Positions 30,070-39,781 of a DNA stretch of 64,000 nt are shown in pieces. The DNA is from Anaerolinea sp. (GTDB lineage Bacteria > Chloroflexota > Anaerolineae > Anaerolineales > Villigracilaceae), in the NCBI GenBank assembly GCA_020723805.1, contig DYID01000018.1, positions 1 to 64,000 of the forward strand. The letters run 5' to 3'. Made by a program: the position numbers and the translations under genes. Positions within the stretch are counted from its first letter, which is position 1, and every line of letters begins with the position of its first letter. The notes under the pieces were generated by a model that was not told the origin of the DNA, searched no databases, and was given only the letters and a program-made list of their open reading frames with translations.

Positions 30070-30098
30070 TTGCAGAACAACTGTATCTCGGCTATAAT
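30070..30098 (+). promoter_or_regulatory. Promoter of tRNA-Val
   Basis: TTGCAG at 30070-30075, 17-base spacer, TATAAT at 30093-30098, 12 bases before the mature tRNA. Confidence 0.75.
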
Positions 30099-30110
30099 CG
30101 GCGTCGCTTC

Positions 30111-30184
30111 GGGCGCATAGCTCAGTTGGTTAGAGCGCATGTATCACACACATGAGGTCCGGGGTTCGAGTCCCTGTGCGCCCA
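30111..30184 (+). tRNA. tRNA-Val (CAC)
   Basis: Cloverleaf folds cleanly: acceptor GGGCGCA/TGCGCCC, D-arm GCTC...GAGC, anticodon stem CATGT/ACATG with loop ATCACAC (anticodon CAC), variable AGGTC, T-arm CGGGG-TTCGAGT-CCCTG, discriminator A. CCA is not encoded. Position 32 is A, which is unusual but allowed. It has its own promoter and a strong hairpin downstream. Confidence 0.95.
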
Positions 30185-30191
30185 CTCCCTC

Positions 30192-30232
30192 TGATGCGGT
30201 CTGCTCCACGTGGAGCAGACCGCATCATGTTT
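30192..30232. terminator. Long palindromic terminator after tRNA-Val
   Basis: A 17-bp perfect stem (TGATGCGGTCTGCTCCA and its complement) around CG, followed by TGTTT. It ends eleven bases before the 3' end of the convergent MBL gene, so it may work in both directions. The T-tract is short. Confidence 0.65.
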
Positions 30233-30242
30233 CTGCACGCTC

Positions 30243-31148
30243 CTAGCCTGCCATCCTCACCTTCTTCCAATACCGCATCAAGCCGTCGGCGCTCATGCCG
30301 GGCGGGTTTGCCAGTTCGTAGGCTTGCGCCACTTCGGCGTCCACGCCCATCTTCTCCTCTTCCGCGCGCATCCAAGCGATGAAGCGTTCGCGCAGCTCCT
30401 CGATGGTCGGGTTGGAAGGCATCACCTCCTCCAGCCAGCGCGAGGCGGCGGTCAAGCCCTTCTCCACTTCATCCAACTGCCATTGAGGGTCGTCGAACAT
30501 GCCGAAATGAGTGGGCGCGATGTGGGCAATCTTCTCGCGGCGCAGGCGGGCAAGGCTCTCATGCCAGCGTTCGATGTGCAATTCCGGCGGCGGCATGGGG
30601 ACGCGCAAATAGGGATAGCCCGGAATGCGCACGCCGCCCACGTCGCCGCTGAACAATACATCTTCGAACAGATAGGAATAATGATGCTCGGCGTGACCGG
30701 GCGTGTTCAACGGAACGAACTCCGCATTGCCGATTCGAATTGCCTCCGCATCCTTCGGGACCTGGAGTTGACTCTCCGGCACCGGCAAAAACTCCCCCCA
30801 CAGCGACTCCATCCTGTCGCCGTAGATGCGCGCCGCGCTCGTCAGCAGGCGTTCCGGGTTGAGCATGTGCGGCGCTCCGACCGGATGTACGAAAATCTGC
30901 GCGCCCTGCCGCGCCAGCCAGCCGGCTGCGCCGGCATGGTCGAGATGAATGTGCGTCAGCAGGACGTGGGTCACGTGGCGGGGAGACAAGCCCTCTTTTG
31001 CCAGACCCGCCTCCAGCGCGGAACGAGTCGAGCCGGGTCCGCTTTCGATAAGGACCACCGCATCCCCTGTCCGAATCAGATAAGCGGCAATCGCATGAGG
31101 GCGTCCCTGAAAATTCAGGTCAAGTGTGACAACGCGGGTTTGCGCCAT
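30243..31148 (-). CDS. MBL-fold metallo-hydrolase
   Basis: 301 residues from ATG at 31148 with an AGGAGG ribosome-binding site (31153-31158). Metal motif LTHIHLDHAGAAGWL, then LNTPGHAEHH, FSGDVGG and, toward the end, IAPTHFG. A C-terminal helical extension (about 225-300) is added, common in the beta-lactamase-like group that acts on thioesters or phosphoesters. The substrate cannot be assigned. It is the third gene of the MoxR operon; its first 34 bases overlap the end of the DUF58 gene. Confidence 0.85.
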   Translation of the reverse strand: MAQTRVVTLDLNFQGRPHAIAAYLIRTGDAVVLIESGPGSTRSALEAGLAKEGLSPRHVTHVLLTHIHLDHAGAAGWLARQGAQIFVHPVGAPHMLNPERLLTSAARIYGDRMESLWGEFLPVPESQLQVPKDAEAIRIGNAEFVPLNTPGHAEHHYSYLFEDVLFSGDVGGVRIPGYPYLRVPMPPPELHIERWHESLARLRREKIAHIAPTHFGMFDDPQWQLDEVEKGLTAASRWLEEVMPSNPTIEELRERFIAWMRAEEEKMGVDAEVAQAYELANPPGMSADGLMRYWKKVRMAG

Positions 31149-32437
31149 GAAACCTCCTGTGAAAAAGTTTGGGCTGTGAAACTGGAAAGCGTTTCGGAAA
31201 GATCGGTTTCGCAATAGACTGGGCAGACCGGCACATTGCGTTCCATGAGGGTACGCGCAAGGTCTTCGCTGCTTTGCCGCCCGCCAAAAGACTGTGCCAT
31301 CAGCAGGACGACCACCGGGCGCAGACTGCGGCGCTGGAGGCTGTCCACTGCCACGAGCAGTTCGTGCCATACCATCGGCGTGACGAGAATGGCGCTGCTC
31401 CCCTGCGGCATCTGCCCGATTTGCGTCGAGACCAGTGTGGGAAGCGTGAGCGTGCTTTCGCCCTGCAAAAACGCCAGCGCCTCGAGGATTTTCCCCTCCT
31501 GCCGTTCGCTCCGTTCGGCGGGAATGATCTCGAAGGTGTGTTCGGAAGCGGTCACCAACCCCACCGAGCGCCGCTGTTCGATGAAGTAATGCGCCAGCGA
31601 GGCGGTGATGCTGACGGCATACTCCAGCGTGGAGGGCGGCAGTTTGATTTTGCGCCGGCGGATGAGGAAGATGTCTTCCACAGGCGGCGTTTCACCGGGC
31701 TCAGCCGCTTTGGCAACATGCACGCTTTTGTGTGTGTCGAGGAAGAACCACACCTCCGCCTGTGGGTCCTGCTCGAACTCTTTGACCATGAGCCGTCCGC
31801 GGCGGGCGGTGGAGACCCAATGGATGCGCTTCATCGGGTCGCCGGGGACGTATTCGCGCACGCCGGAAGCATGAGGGGTGATGTCTATGGACTTGCGGCG
31901 GATGGCTTTGCCGCCGGGCAAAAGACCGGGCGGCGAGAGAAAATCGCGCACCGGGTAAAGCATGGGGAAGACCACCAGCCGCCCGGCGGCGGGGAATTTT
32001 TTCGAGACGCGGAAGATGCCGAACGGGTCGCCCGAAGTCAGGGTGGTGGGACCGAGCGTGAATCCGCCGCGGGAGGTGAGCCAGGTGCGGGCGGTGTAGG
32101 AACGCCGCTGACGTCCGCGCAGCAGGGTGACGATGCGGGAGCCGCCCGCGTTGGGCATCTTCGTCTCGTTGACCACTTCCAGCCAGAGTTTGGTGAGTCG
32201 GCTGTTGTTGATGATTTCGAAATGCTCTTCGAAGATGTCGCCCACCCCGGCGCGCGAGGTGCGGGCGCGCCGCTCCACCGTCACGCCGCGCAGGGAGGTG
32301 ACGGTCAACAGCCAGGCAGCGATGAGGAGCAAACCGCCGAGGTAGAGCAGACGCACGTAATACACCGCGCCGTTGACCAGCGTGCCAATGCCGCCCACCA
32401 CAAGAAGCAGAAGAACAAGGATGCGTCCCGGTGTCAC
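31115..32437 (-). CDS. DUF58 domain protein
   Basis: 440 residues, GTG start at 32437. Two N-terminal transmembrane helices (about 5-50), a beta-rich region ([19 protein letters not shown]), then the DUF58 core with [17 protein letters not shown] and a VWA-like fold ([11 protein letters not shown]). DUF58 proteins accompany MoxR AAA ATPases and are thought to act with VWA proteins as chaperone modules for envelope or metalloprotein assembly. The GTGA start overlaps the moxR stop by four bases. Confidence 0.9.
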   Translation of the reverse strand: MTPGRILVLLLLVVGGIGTLVNGAVYYVRLLYLGGLLLIAAWLLTVTSLRGVTVERRARTSRAGVGDIFEEHFEIINNSRLTKLWLEVVNETKMPNAGGSRIVTLLRGRQRRSYTARTWLTSRGGFTLGPTTLTSGDPFGIFRVSKKFPAAGRLVVFPMLYPVRDFLSPPGLLPGGKAIRRKSIDITPHASGVREYVPGDPMKRIHWVSTARRGRLMVKEFEQDPQAEVWFFLDTHKSVHVAKAAEPGETPPVEDIFLIRRRKIKLPPSTLEYAVSITASLAHYFIEQRRSVGLVTASEHTFEIIPAERSERQEGKILEALAFLQGESTLTLPTLVSTQIGQMPQGSSAILVTPMVWHELLVAVDSLQRRSLRPVVVLLMAQSFGGRQSSEDLARTLMERNVPVCPVYCETDLSETLSSFTAQTFSQEVSWRKPALSHLT

Positions 32438-33429
32438 TTTGCCTTGCCTCGCGAGGTTGGAACGGGTCGAGGTTCGGAGGAGGCTTTGTAATCGCCGCCG
32501 GGCACCGGCGTGCTGTGCAAAATCTCTTCCACGATGCGCTCGGCGCTCAACTCGCGCAAACGCGCCGCCGGCGAGACGATGACACGATGCCCCAGCACGG
32601 GAATCGCCAGCGCTTTGATGTCGTCGGGCAGGACGTAATCGCGTCCGTTCAGGGCGGCGTGCGCCTGCCCGGCGCGGAACAATGCCAGGCTTCCGCGCGG
32701 ACTGGCGCCCAAGTATACGTCGTTGCTCTGACGAGTGCGCCCCACCAGGTCAATGATGTAGCGCTGAACGGCGGGAGAGACGAAGACCTCGCGCACTGCC
32801 TTCACCGCCGCCAGCAGGTCTTTCACCTTGACCACCGGCTTGAGCGTTTCAATCGGATGCCGAATCTGCTGTCCGCTCATGATCTTCATTTCCTCCGACG
32901 CCGAGGGGTAGCCGATGCGCACACGCATCAGGAAGCGGTCCAATTGGGCTTCGGGGAGCGGGAACGTGCCTTCGTATTCGATGGGGTTTTGAGTGGCAAG
33001 CACCATGAACGGCGGCACGAGCGGATGCGTCACCCCGTCCACCGTGACTTGACGTTCCTCCATCGCTTCGAGCAGGGCGGCTTGCGTCTTGGGCGTGGCG
33101 CGGTTGACTTCATCTGCCAGCACAATCTGCCCCATGATGGGACCGGGACGGAACTCGAAGACGCGCTTCTGCTGGTTGTAAATGGAGACGCCGGTCACGT
33201 CACTGGGGAGCATGTCGGGCGTGAACTGGATGCGGCTGAAGGTGCAGTCGAGCGACTTTGCCAGGCTGCGCGCCAGCATCGTCTTGCCCACGCCGGGCAC
33301 GTCTTCGATCAGGATGTGCCCCTGACACAGCAAACCGATGACCACCAGTTCGAGCGAGCGCCGCTTGCCGACGATGACCTGCTCCAGATTGCCAATCAGC
33401 CGTTCTCCAAATTCTTTGATGTCTGTCAT
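32434..33429 (-). CDS. moxR: MoxR-family AAA+ ATPase
   Basis: 331 residues, cytoplasmic. Walker [11 protein letters not shown], Walker [24 protein letters not shown], sensor 1 [22 protein letters not shown] and sensor 2 region are all visible. MoxR ATPases are chaperone-like and usually pair with DUF58/VWA proteins, as here. First gene of a three-gene operon (moxR, DUF58, MBL). An AGAG-loop hairpin with a 14-bp stem is located about 40 bases upstream. Confidence 0.95.
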   Translation of the reverse strand: MTDIKEFGERLIGNLEQVIVGKRRSLELVVIGLLCQGHILIEDVPGVGKTMLARSLAKSLDCTFSRIQFTPDMLPSDVTGVSIYNQQKRVFEFRPGPIMGQIVLADEVNRATPKTQAALLEAMEERQVTVDGVTHPLVPPFMVLATQNPIEYEGTFPLPEAQLDRFLMRVRIGYPSASEEMKIMSGQQIRHPIETLKPVVKVKDLLAAVKAVREVFVSPAVQRYIIDLVGRTRQSNDVYLGASPRGSLALFRAGQAHAALNGRDYVLPDDIKALAIPVLGHRVIVSPAARLRELSAERIVEEILHSTPVPGGDYKASSEPRPVPTSRGKAK

Positions 33430-33467
33430 TTCGGTTCCTTTCCCGTGCTGCTCAAACTCCTGACCAC

Positions 33468-33499
33468 GCGTAGTTGACGTTAGAGAACGTCAACTACGC
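33468..33499. repeat. AGAG-loop hairpin, longest copy
   Basis: A 14-bp perfect stem (GCGTAGTTGACGTT and its complement) around an AGAG loop, upstream of moxR. This is the best-formed copy of the family. Confidence 0.75.
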
Positions 33500-33667
33500 A
33501 CCTGCATTTCCTTTCGATTGTACGAGAGATACAAGCGCCGGGCAAGTGCGGTTTCCCCTTCTGGGGAGGGGTATCCATTTCCTGTTGCTGGCGGTTTTCA
33601 AACTGGGTGCATTCAAATTCTATAGAATCGCTTCTGGTGTGATCCTTGTGTCTCGCGATGATTCAGC
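33500..33667. other. Intergenic stretch without recognised features
   Basis: Part of the 423-base gap between moxR and the giant membrane protein. No start codon with a plausible reading frame, promoter or hairpin was recognised here. Confidence 0.4.
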
Positions 33668-33768
33668 GGACTAAAGTCCTGCCTCAGATCATGAAAGCCG
33701 GTTGAAACCGCCTTGTGGCATAGCCTGCAGGGCTTCCACGCGCTGAGCAGGCGGCTTCAGCCCCGCGC
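33668..33768. repeat. Composite small-palindrome repeat (ACTAAAGT / GTTGAAAC class)
   Basis: GGACT-AA-AGTCC at 33668-33679 and CGGTT-GA-AACCG at 33699-33710 are followed by a stretch ending GGCGGCTTCAGCC. All share a short stem around an AA or GA centre. The same pattern recurs at 55739-55760 and 60406-60421. Confidence 0.6.
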
Positions 33769-33817
33769 GGTTGTGCAGAGAAACTACAACATTTGGAATT
33801 GCCCTTCAAATTCGTGC

Positions 33818-33846
33818 TTGCCCTTTGCCTGGCTTTATGTCATAAT
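33818..33846 (+). promoter_or_regulatory. Promoter of the giant membrane protein gene, leaderless-type
   Basis: TTGCCC at 33818-33823, 17-base spacer, CATAAT at 33841-33846; the ATG follows six bases later at 33853, so the transcript is predicted to start at or next to the start codon. Confidence 0.6.
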
Positions 33847-33852
33847 TTTTCC

Positions 33853-36800
33853 ATGGACTGCCCGCGCTGCAGGTACACGGACTTCACCGCCAACAGAACC
33901 TGTCCCCGCTGCGGCTTCGAGGGGGAAGCAGGTCTTCTCCAGGAACTCGCCCGGCTGGACTGGCTGTTGAGCGAAATGGATACTTGGGCGGCGCAGGGCA
34001 TCCTTCCCGAACTCCCCGAAAATCTCAAACGACATTACCTCTCCCGCCGGCAGGAGACCCTCGCTGCGCTGGGATTGACCTATCCGCCCCTCCCTGCCGA
34101 GGAAGCAGAAGACGCCTGGGCAGAACTTTATCTGCATGAAATTCTTTTCGAGCAAATCGAAGAGTGGAAAAAGGCTGGACTTCTCAAATCGGGTTTGCTC
34201 CCAACTTATTATGCCCGCATGCTCGAACTGCAAGCCCGCCTGGAGGAACACCCCCGCCCGCAAATCGAAAATACCCCCGAAACCCGCCTGGCAGAAATCA
34301 ACTTTTTACGGGAAGCCATTCGCGAACTCGACCAAAGGGATGACTTTGTTTCGAGGGTGACCAAGCAAAAAGCTTTGCTTCCCCTGCTTACGGAGAAGGA
34401 CCGCCTCGAAGCCGCGCTCCAGCCTGCCGTCAAGGAGGAAGCGGCAGAGTCCCCCAAAGCCGAAGAGACGCCTGCCCCGCCTCGTCCTGCGCCGGAGCCG
34501 CTTCCTCTTCCCATCGCTCCCAAGCCTCCTGCGACCCCGCTCCGCGAACGGTTGTGGCGCACACTCCTCTCCGAGCGCACGTTGCAGGCGCTGCTTTTCC
34601 TCGGTATCTTTTTGCTGTTCGTGGCGGCAGTTTCGTTCGTCATCTGGGGTTGGAAGGATTTTTCCGCGCCGGTGCGTGTTGCCATCCCCATGGGGTTCAC
34701 GGCGCTGTTCTTTGGGCTGGGCTGGTTCGTGCGCACGCGCACTCATTTATATCGCTCCGCCATTGCACTGAGCGCCATTGCCGCCCTGCTGGTGCCGATT
34801 GACTGTTACACCATCTACGCCAACTACGGAAACCCGCCCCAAGGCTGGGAGCAGTTTTGGGCAATCACCTCGTTTGCATCCCTCATTGTCTATATCCTCG
34901 CCGCTCTGCAAATTCAAAGCCGCTTCTTCGGTTACATCAGCGGCGCGGCGGCGGGAAGCCTGCTGCTCTCTCTGCTCGAACTGCTGACGGACATTTCACG
35001 CGACTGGTATTCCGCCGCGCTTTCGCTCCTCGCCGTGACCTTGTTCCTGCTCGGGACGCGGCTCGCGCGTCATCCCCGCCCCGGACGCTGGGTGGTGTTC
35101 TCCGAACCTTTTCTGCAACTGGCGCTTTGGATTCCCGGCATCCTCATGCCGCTGACTCTGGGTCTGCGCTTCGTCACGCGCGATACCTACGACGCCCTGC
35201 ACTACGCCATGTCGGCGACGTGGTTCGTGGGGGCGTTCCTGTTCGGCTGGGGCGCGGTGCATCATCGCAGCCGAAGCCTGGGGATTCTCGCCGCCATTGC
35301 GCTGCCGGTCTCGGTGTACATGGCACAGGGCGCATGGTTCGACCACAGCGGTATCAACCCTGCCTGGCATGCCTTCGGGCTGGCGCTGCTCACTCCTCTC
35401 TACCTCTTCACAGGCTGGAAACTTTCCACCTACAAGGATGACCCGGTCATTGCCGCGCACGGCATGACTGCCACACGCTGGGGCATGACGCTCATCGTTG
35501 CCGCCGCCTTGCTCTCCCTCACTGACCTGCGGAACGGGACTGCCGCCGCCGTTTCTCACACCGTCCTGACGGCAAGCGTGGCGTTCGCCGCCCTGCTGTG
35601 GAAGAAACCGCGCACGCTCTACGCCGCGTCCTTCTTCTCGTTCACCGCCGCCACCTTTGCCATGACCGAGTTGAACCTCGGGCTGAACCAGTTGGGAGTG
35701 GGCTGGGCGTCGCTGGCGATTTTGCACATCCTGCTTGTCCTGCGCTTTGCCCGCATCCCTCCGCCTTTGGAATCGTCCAAGCCCTTCCTGCCGCCGCTGG
35801 TCGTTGCGGCGTATGTCATCGCCGCGCTGGCAATTCTGCCGCCCATCCTTTTCTACAACGGCGCGACGCTCGCCTACGCCCTCGGCAACTGGATCGCGCT
35901 CTCGGCGTGGGGCGCGTATCTCTCGCATCACGCACAGCCCGGCTTCATCCCCACCCGCCCAAGCGCAAAGCCGCGCCTGCTCGAGAGGCTGATTCAGAAC
36001 GGCTCGCTCTACCACTGGTTTGCCAGTCTGCCGCTTCCGCTTTGGGTGTGGATTGTGAACCGTAACAACGAGTGGCGGGCGGAAGTCCTGCCGATTCTGC
36101 TCACGGCGCTGGCGTGGTTCATGGTACTGCTCAGCCATCGGCTGGGAAAGGCGCGGGCGGCGTATCCGCTCCCGTGGCGGCTGACCGGGCTGACGGTCAG
36201 TATTGCCGCGCCGATTGTCGCGTATGCCAACGTTCAGGCGGGATACGTTCCTTCTGCCACTTTATTAGCGGTGGGCATCCTGTACTTCGTCAACGCCGTG
36301 CTTTCGCGAGGAGAGATCGGCTTCTACCCGGCGGGACTGGTGACTGCGGCGGGACTTTGGCAAGTCCTCGGCGAGGCGGGGGCAGAGACGGAGGTCAGGG
36401 CGTTTGCGCTGTGCGTCCTGACGGCGGTCTATTTCCTCGCCGGCTTGGAGGCGGAACGCAGGAAACTGCCGGGCGCAAGTTACGCTTTCCTCGCGCCGCT
36501 CTACAACACCGCTCACTTCCTCGCCTTCGTGCTGGTGGCGCGGATTTATCTCCTCCCGCTGGAAGAATTTATCGGCGCGTCCGAATGGACGAAAGCCGAA
36601 CAACTTTGGAGTGCAGGAGGACAGCTGCTCTTCGGCGTGACCTACGGACTCTTCGCGTGGCGGCGGTATCAGGAGTTTTGGGGGCATATCGCGGCGTGGC
36701 TGGGCATGCTCGGAGGCGGGTTCGTCGCCGCCGCCTACAGTCAGGGACACGGTTCGCTTGCCGCCAAGGGCGCCATCATCGCCTCCCTCATGGTGCTTGC

Positions 36801-39675
36801 CGAACGCGGACTGCACCATCTCAAAGGGCGCGAATCGCTGAAGGAACATCTCCGCGCCTTCTTCCGTCTCGCCTGGGATTTGTACCAGCGTCCTCTACTG
36901 CTTGCCGGCTGGACTGCATCGGTGGCGGTCACCCTGCTGGCGCTCGTCCGCAACCTCATTTTGCTCGGCGGCGGGCGCATTCAACAAACTTGGGCGGCGG
37001 CGGGACTGCTCATCATCACCGCGCTCTACGCCGTTTCGGCGCGTCTCTTCCAGAGAGCACGTTTCGTCTGGTTCGCCGTTATCGTCGTCTTTGCTCCGTG
37101 GACCATCCTCACCAACCTCGGCTGGTTCACCTCTTTCAAGCCCGACCTGCCCGATTTCGGCGTCAGTTGGGTTGTCCTCGCCTGGCTGTTTTTCCTCATC
37201 AGCCTGCTCGTTGCGGCGCACGCCCCGCTCGCCTACGCCCGTCCGCTCAAAGCGGGGACGCATCTCCTTTTGCCTTTCTCGATGCTCTGGTCGGTGGCGA
37301 ATACCGAAGCCAGCCTGTTCACGGTGGGGCTTTCGACTGCGCTTTACGCCGTCTCTGCCTGGCTGAGGCATCGGCAATCCAAACAAACCGAACTCCCGCC
37401 CCTCGCCGCAACCAAATTCCTCTACCCGGCGCTCGGCTTGTTCCCGCTCTGGAGCGTGTATTGGCTGCACCATCTCCGCCCCGGCGCACGGCACGAATAC
37501 TACGGGCTGCTCCTGCTGACTTTCGGCGTCCTTGGCTTGCTCGCCGGTCTGGGACTGGAACGCCTCGCCCCCCGCCCGAACCTGAAACGCCCCTATAGGC
37601 TGCCTGCCTATCTGACGGCTTACATCTCCCTCATCGTCGGCACGATGCTGGTCGCCCACCTGCGGGCTCCCCTCGCCTGGGCGCTGCTCTACGACTCCCT
37701 GCTGATGGCGGTCTCGGCATGGCTCTTCCACAGTTCGTTGTGGCTGTACCCTGCAACTGCCCTGCCTATCCTCTCGCTGTTCATTGCGCTCAATGAGGCG
37801 AAGATACCCGCTGAGCGGCAGGGCTGGTGGCTGATGGGTCTGGCGGCGGTGTATCTGCTCGGCGCATGGCTGCTGCGGCGTTTCAAGTTGACCTCCTACG
37901 GCTCGCCGCTCATCGCCATGGGATTCGCCGTCACTGCGCTCGCACTGCCTCCCTCCAGCCTCGACCGCACCGGCGCGATGTGGGGCTATGGCGCCGCCGC
38001 CCTGCTCTACGCCGTCTGTGCCTTCTGGCTGGGTCAGCCGCTTTTGCTGACGCCCGCCAGCGCGCTCATCGTCGTCCCCTATGCCGCCCTCATCCAAGAG
38101 TGGGACATTCCACTGCGCTATCAGGGACTCAGCCTGCTGCCGGGCGCAGCGCTTGCCCTGCTTGCGGGCGTGCTCCTCGACCACCGCTTTGGAACGGCGA
38201 ACTTGCAAGGCAGAGGCGTTGCCCGCCTCGTCAACCGTTTCCTGAGCGATTGGTCGTTTCCGCTCTACGCTTTAGGATTGGGACTGGCGACCGCCGCACC
38301 CTTCTTCACGGACTCCCGCGCAGACTTCGCCGCCTTGAACTTCCTCCTGCTCGCCGCGTTCTACGGGTGGGCTGTGTACCGCTTCCGCTCCCGCTTCTGG
38401 CTGACGGCTTCTCTGCTCGCCCTCCACCTCAGCCTTGGCTACTACTTGGAACATCTCGACTTATGGCGGTTCGCGCACGAGGACGAAGCCTGGTTGCGCT
38501 TCCTGCCGTTGACCGCCGCGCTGACCGCAAGCGGCTTGTTCATCGAAAGGCGCCTGAACGAAGGTTCACCCCTGCGTGCGAAAATGTTTGCAGGCTGGTC
38601 GCGTCCGTTCTATCTGTTCGTATTTTTCGATGTTTTCTTTTCGCAACTCGGCGGGATGAATGGCTCGTGGAATAGCGTCTGGCTGTCGCTGGGCAACACG
38701 CTCATCGCGGCAGTGCTGGCTTCGGCGTGGAGGTCGGCGGGGTTGGCGTATGTGGGCGCACTGCTCGGCTTTGTCACGCTCGCGCAATGGCGCGGCGCAG
38801 TGGAGGCATCGGACATCAGCCTGCCGGTGCATTGGGCGGCGCTGGCGCTGGGATACGGCGCTCTGGGCTTTGGCTACAGCCTCCTGAAACGCTGGTCAGG
38901 CTTGGGCGGGGAAAGAAGCGAAGTTTCGTCCGAAGCAAAATGGTATGAAGTTTGGGAAGTCCCTCTGCAGAGGTCGGGCGTCGTTCTGTCGTTCCTCGCG
39001 CTGGGGATGGGAGCGCTCTTCGGCATTGACATCGCCGCCTGGAGCGTGATGGCGCTCTTCGGCGTGCCGTTCCGCCGCATGGTGGATGCGGAGACGGTGT
39101 ACATGGCGGTGTGGGTGCTGTCGCTGATTGGTCTGCTGTATGTTGCCGCCGCCGCGGTGTACCGCCGCGTGAGGCTGGGCTATCTGGCAGTGGGGATGCT
39201 GCTGGCAGGCTGGTTCCTGTATGCGTTTTACGTCAATGCTTGGGAGAACCTGCGGCAGGTGCAATGGTACGCCATGCCCGCCGGGCTGTACCTGCTGGGC
39301 ATCGGCTTTGTGGAATGGGAACGCGGCAACAAGAACCTTGCCCGCTGGCTGGATTACGCGGCAATCCTGCTCCTGCTCGGCTCGCTCTTCTGGCAGACGC
39401 TGGTCTTCGGCTGGCAGTTTGCCCTGCTGTTAGGCGCGGAGGGATTGGTAACGTTCTGGTGGGGCAGCGCGCGGCGGCTGAGACGTTTCTTCTATGCAGG
39501 TATGGCTGGTGTGGTGCTGGCGGTGCTGGGACAACTGCTCAATGCCCTGCAGGAAGTCAACCAGTGGATTACGTTTGGGTTAATCGGTCTGCTGCTGGTG
39601 ATTCTGGCGGTCATCGTGGAGCGGCGGCTGGAGGCAATCAAAGCCTGGCAGCAGGTATTGGAGAGTTGGGAATGA
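33853..39675 (+). CDS. Giant multi-pass membrane protein with N-terminal zinc ribbon (SCO7613/DUF2157-like)
   Basis: 1940 residues. The ATG at 33853 puts the zinc ribbon first (MDCPRC...CPRCGFEGEA). A cytoplasmic helical region (about 20-235) contains a Pro/Glu-rich linker. Then comes an unbroken series of hydrophobic helices to the C-terminus, roughly 45-55 in number by eye, with short charged loops. The pattern resembles the very large actinobacterial SCO7613 C-terminal/DUF2157-type proteins whose function is unknown. Internal similarity between segments (alternating helix pairs with YAVSAWL- and LYAV-type words) suggests growth by repeat duplication. It stands as a single gene with its own promoter. 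Confidence 0.8.
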   Translation: MDCPRCRYTDFTANRTCPRCGFEGEAGLLQELARLDWLLSEMDTWAAQGILPELPENLKRHYLSRRQETLAALGLTYPPLPAEEAEDAWAELYLHEILFEQIEEWKKAGLLKSGLLPTYYARMLELQARLEEHPRPQIENTPETRLAEINFLREAIRELDQRDDFVSRVTKQKALLPLLTEKDRLEAALQPAVKEEAAESPKAEETPAPPRPAPEPLPLPIAPKPPATPLRERLWRTLLSERTLQALLFLGIFLLFVAAVSFVIWGWKDFSAPVRVAIPMGFTALFFGLGWFVRTRTHLYRSAIALSAIAALLVPIDCYTIYANYGNPPQGWEQFWAITSFASLIVYILAALQIQSRFFGYISGAAAGSLLLSLLELLTDISRDWYSAALSLLAVTLFLLGTRLARHPRPGRWVVFSEPFLQLALWIPGILMPLTLGLRFVTRDTYDALHYAMSATWFVGAFLFGWGAVHHRSRSLGILAAIALPVSVYMAQGAWFDHSGINPAWHAFGLALLTPLYLFTGWKLSTYKDDPVIAAHGMTATRWGMTLIVAAALLSLTDLRNGTAAAVSHTVLTASVAFAALLWKKPRTLYAASFFSFTAATFAMTELNLGLNQLGVGWASLAILHILLVLRFARIPPPLESSKPFLPPLVVAAYVIAALAILPPILFYNGATLAYALGNWIALSAWGAYLSHHAQPGFIPTRPSAKPRLLERLIQNGSLYHWFASLPLPLWVWIVNRNNEWRAEVLPILLTALAWFMVLLSHRLGKARAAYPLPWRLTGLTVSIAAPIVAYANVQAGYVPSATLLAVGILYFVNAVLSRGEIGFYPAGLVTAAGLWQVLGEAGAETEVRAFALCVLTAVYFLAGLEAERRKLPGASYAFLAPLYNTAHFLAFVLVARIYLLPLEEFIGASEWTKAEQLWSAGGQLLFGVTYGLFAWRRYQEFWGHIAAWLGMLGGGFVAAAYSQGHGSLAAKGAIIASLMVLAERGLHHLKGRESLKEHLRAFFRLAWDLYQRPLLLAGWTASVAVTLLALVRNLILLGGGRIQQTWAAAGLLIITALYAVSARLFQRARFVWFAVIVVFAPWTILTNLGWFTSFKPDLPDFGVSWVVLAWLFFLISLLVAAHAPLAYARPLKAGTHLLLPFSMLWSVANTEASLFTVGLSTALYAVSAWLRHRQSKQTELPPLAATKFLYPALGLFPLWSVYWLHHLRPGARHEYYGLLLLTFGVLGLLAGLGLERLAPRPNLKRPYRLPAYLTAYISLIVGTMLVAHLRAPLAWALLYDSLLMAVSAWLFHSSLWLYPATALPILSLFIALNEAKIPAERQGWWLMGLAAVYLLGAWLLRRFKLTSYGSPLIAMGFAVTALALPPSSLDRTGAMWGYGAAALLYAVCAFWLGQPLLLTPASALIVVPYAALIQEWDIPLRYQGLSLLPGAALALLAGVLLDHRFGTANLQGRGVARLVNRFLSDWSFPLYALGLGLATAAPFFTDSRADFAALNFLLLAAFYGWAVYRFRSRFWLTASLLALHLSLGYYLEHLDLWRFAHEDEAWLRFLPLTAALTASGLFIERRLNEGSPLRAKMFAGWSRPFYLFVFFDVFFSQLGGMNGSWNSVWLSLGNTLIAAVLASAWRSAGLAYVGALLGFVTLAQWRGAVEASDISLPVHWAALALGYGALGFGYSLLKRWSGLGGERSEVSSEAKWYEVWEVPLQRSGVVLSFLALGMGALFGIDIAAWSVMALFGVPFRRMVDAETVYMAVWVLSLIGLLYVAAAAVYRRVRLGYLAVGMLLAGWFLYAFYVNAWENLRQVQWYAMPAGLYLLGIGFVEWERGNKNLARWLDYAAILLLLGSLFWQTLVFGWQFALLLGAEGLVTFWWGSARRLRRFFYAGMAGVVLAVLGQLLNALQEVNQWITFGLIGLLLVILAVIVERRLEAIKAWQQVLESWE

Positions 39676-39705
39676 TACAGTTTTTATCGAAAAACATGAA
39701 TTTTA

Positions 39706-39764
39706 GCCACAGAGACACTGAGTCACGGAGTTTTTTATTCTCTGTGTCTCCATGGCTCTGTGGC
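39706..39764. repeat. CACAGAGACAC-type inverted repeat
   Basis: GCCACAGAG at 39706-39714 pairs with CTCTGTGGC at 39756-39764; inner arms (GACACTGAGTCACGGAG / CTCTGTGTCTCC) pair partly around a T-rich loop. The arms read as tandem heptamers. It lies in the 106-base gap before the PrsW-type gene. Confidence 0.65.
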
Positions 39765-39781
39765 ACAAGGGGGGTGGTTGA

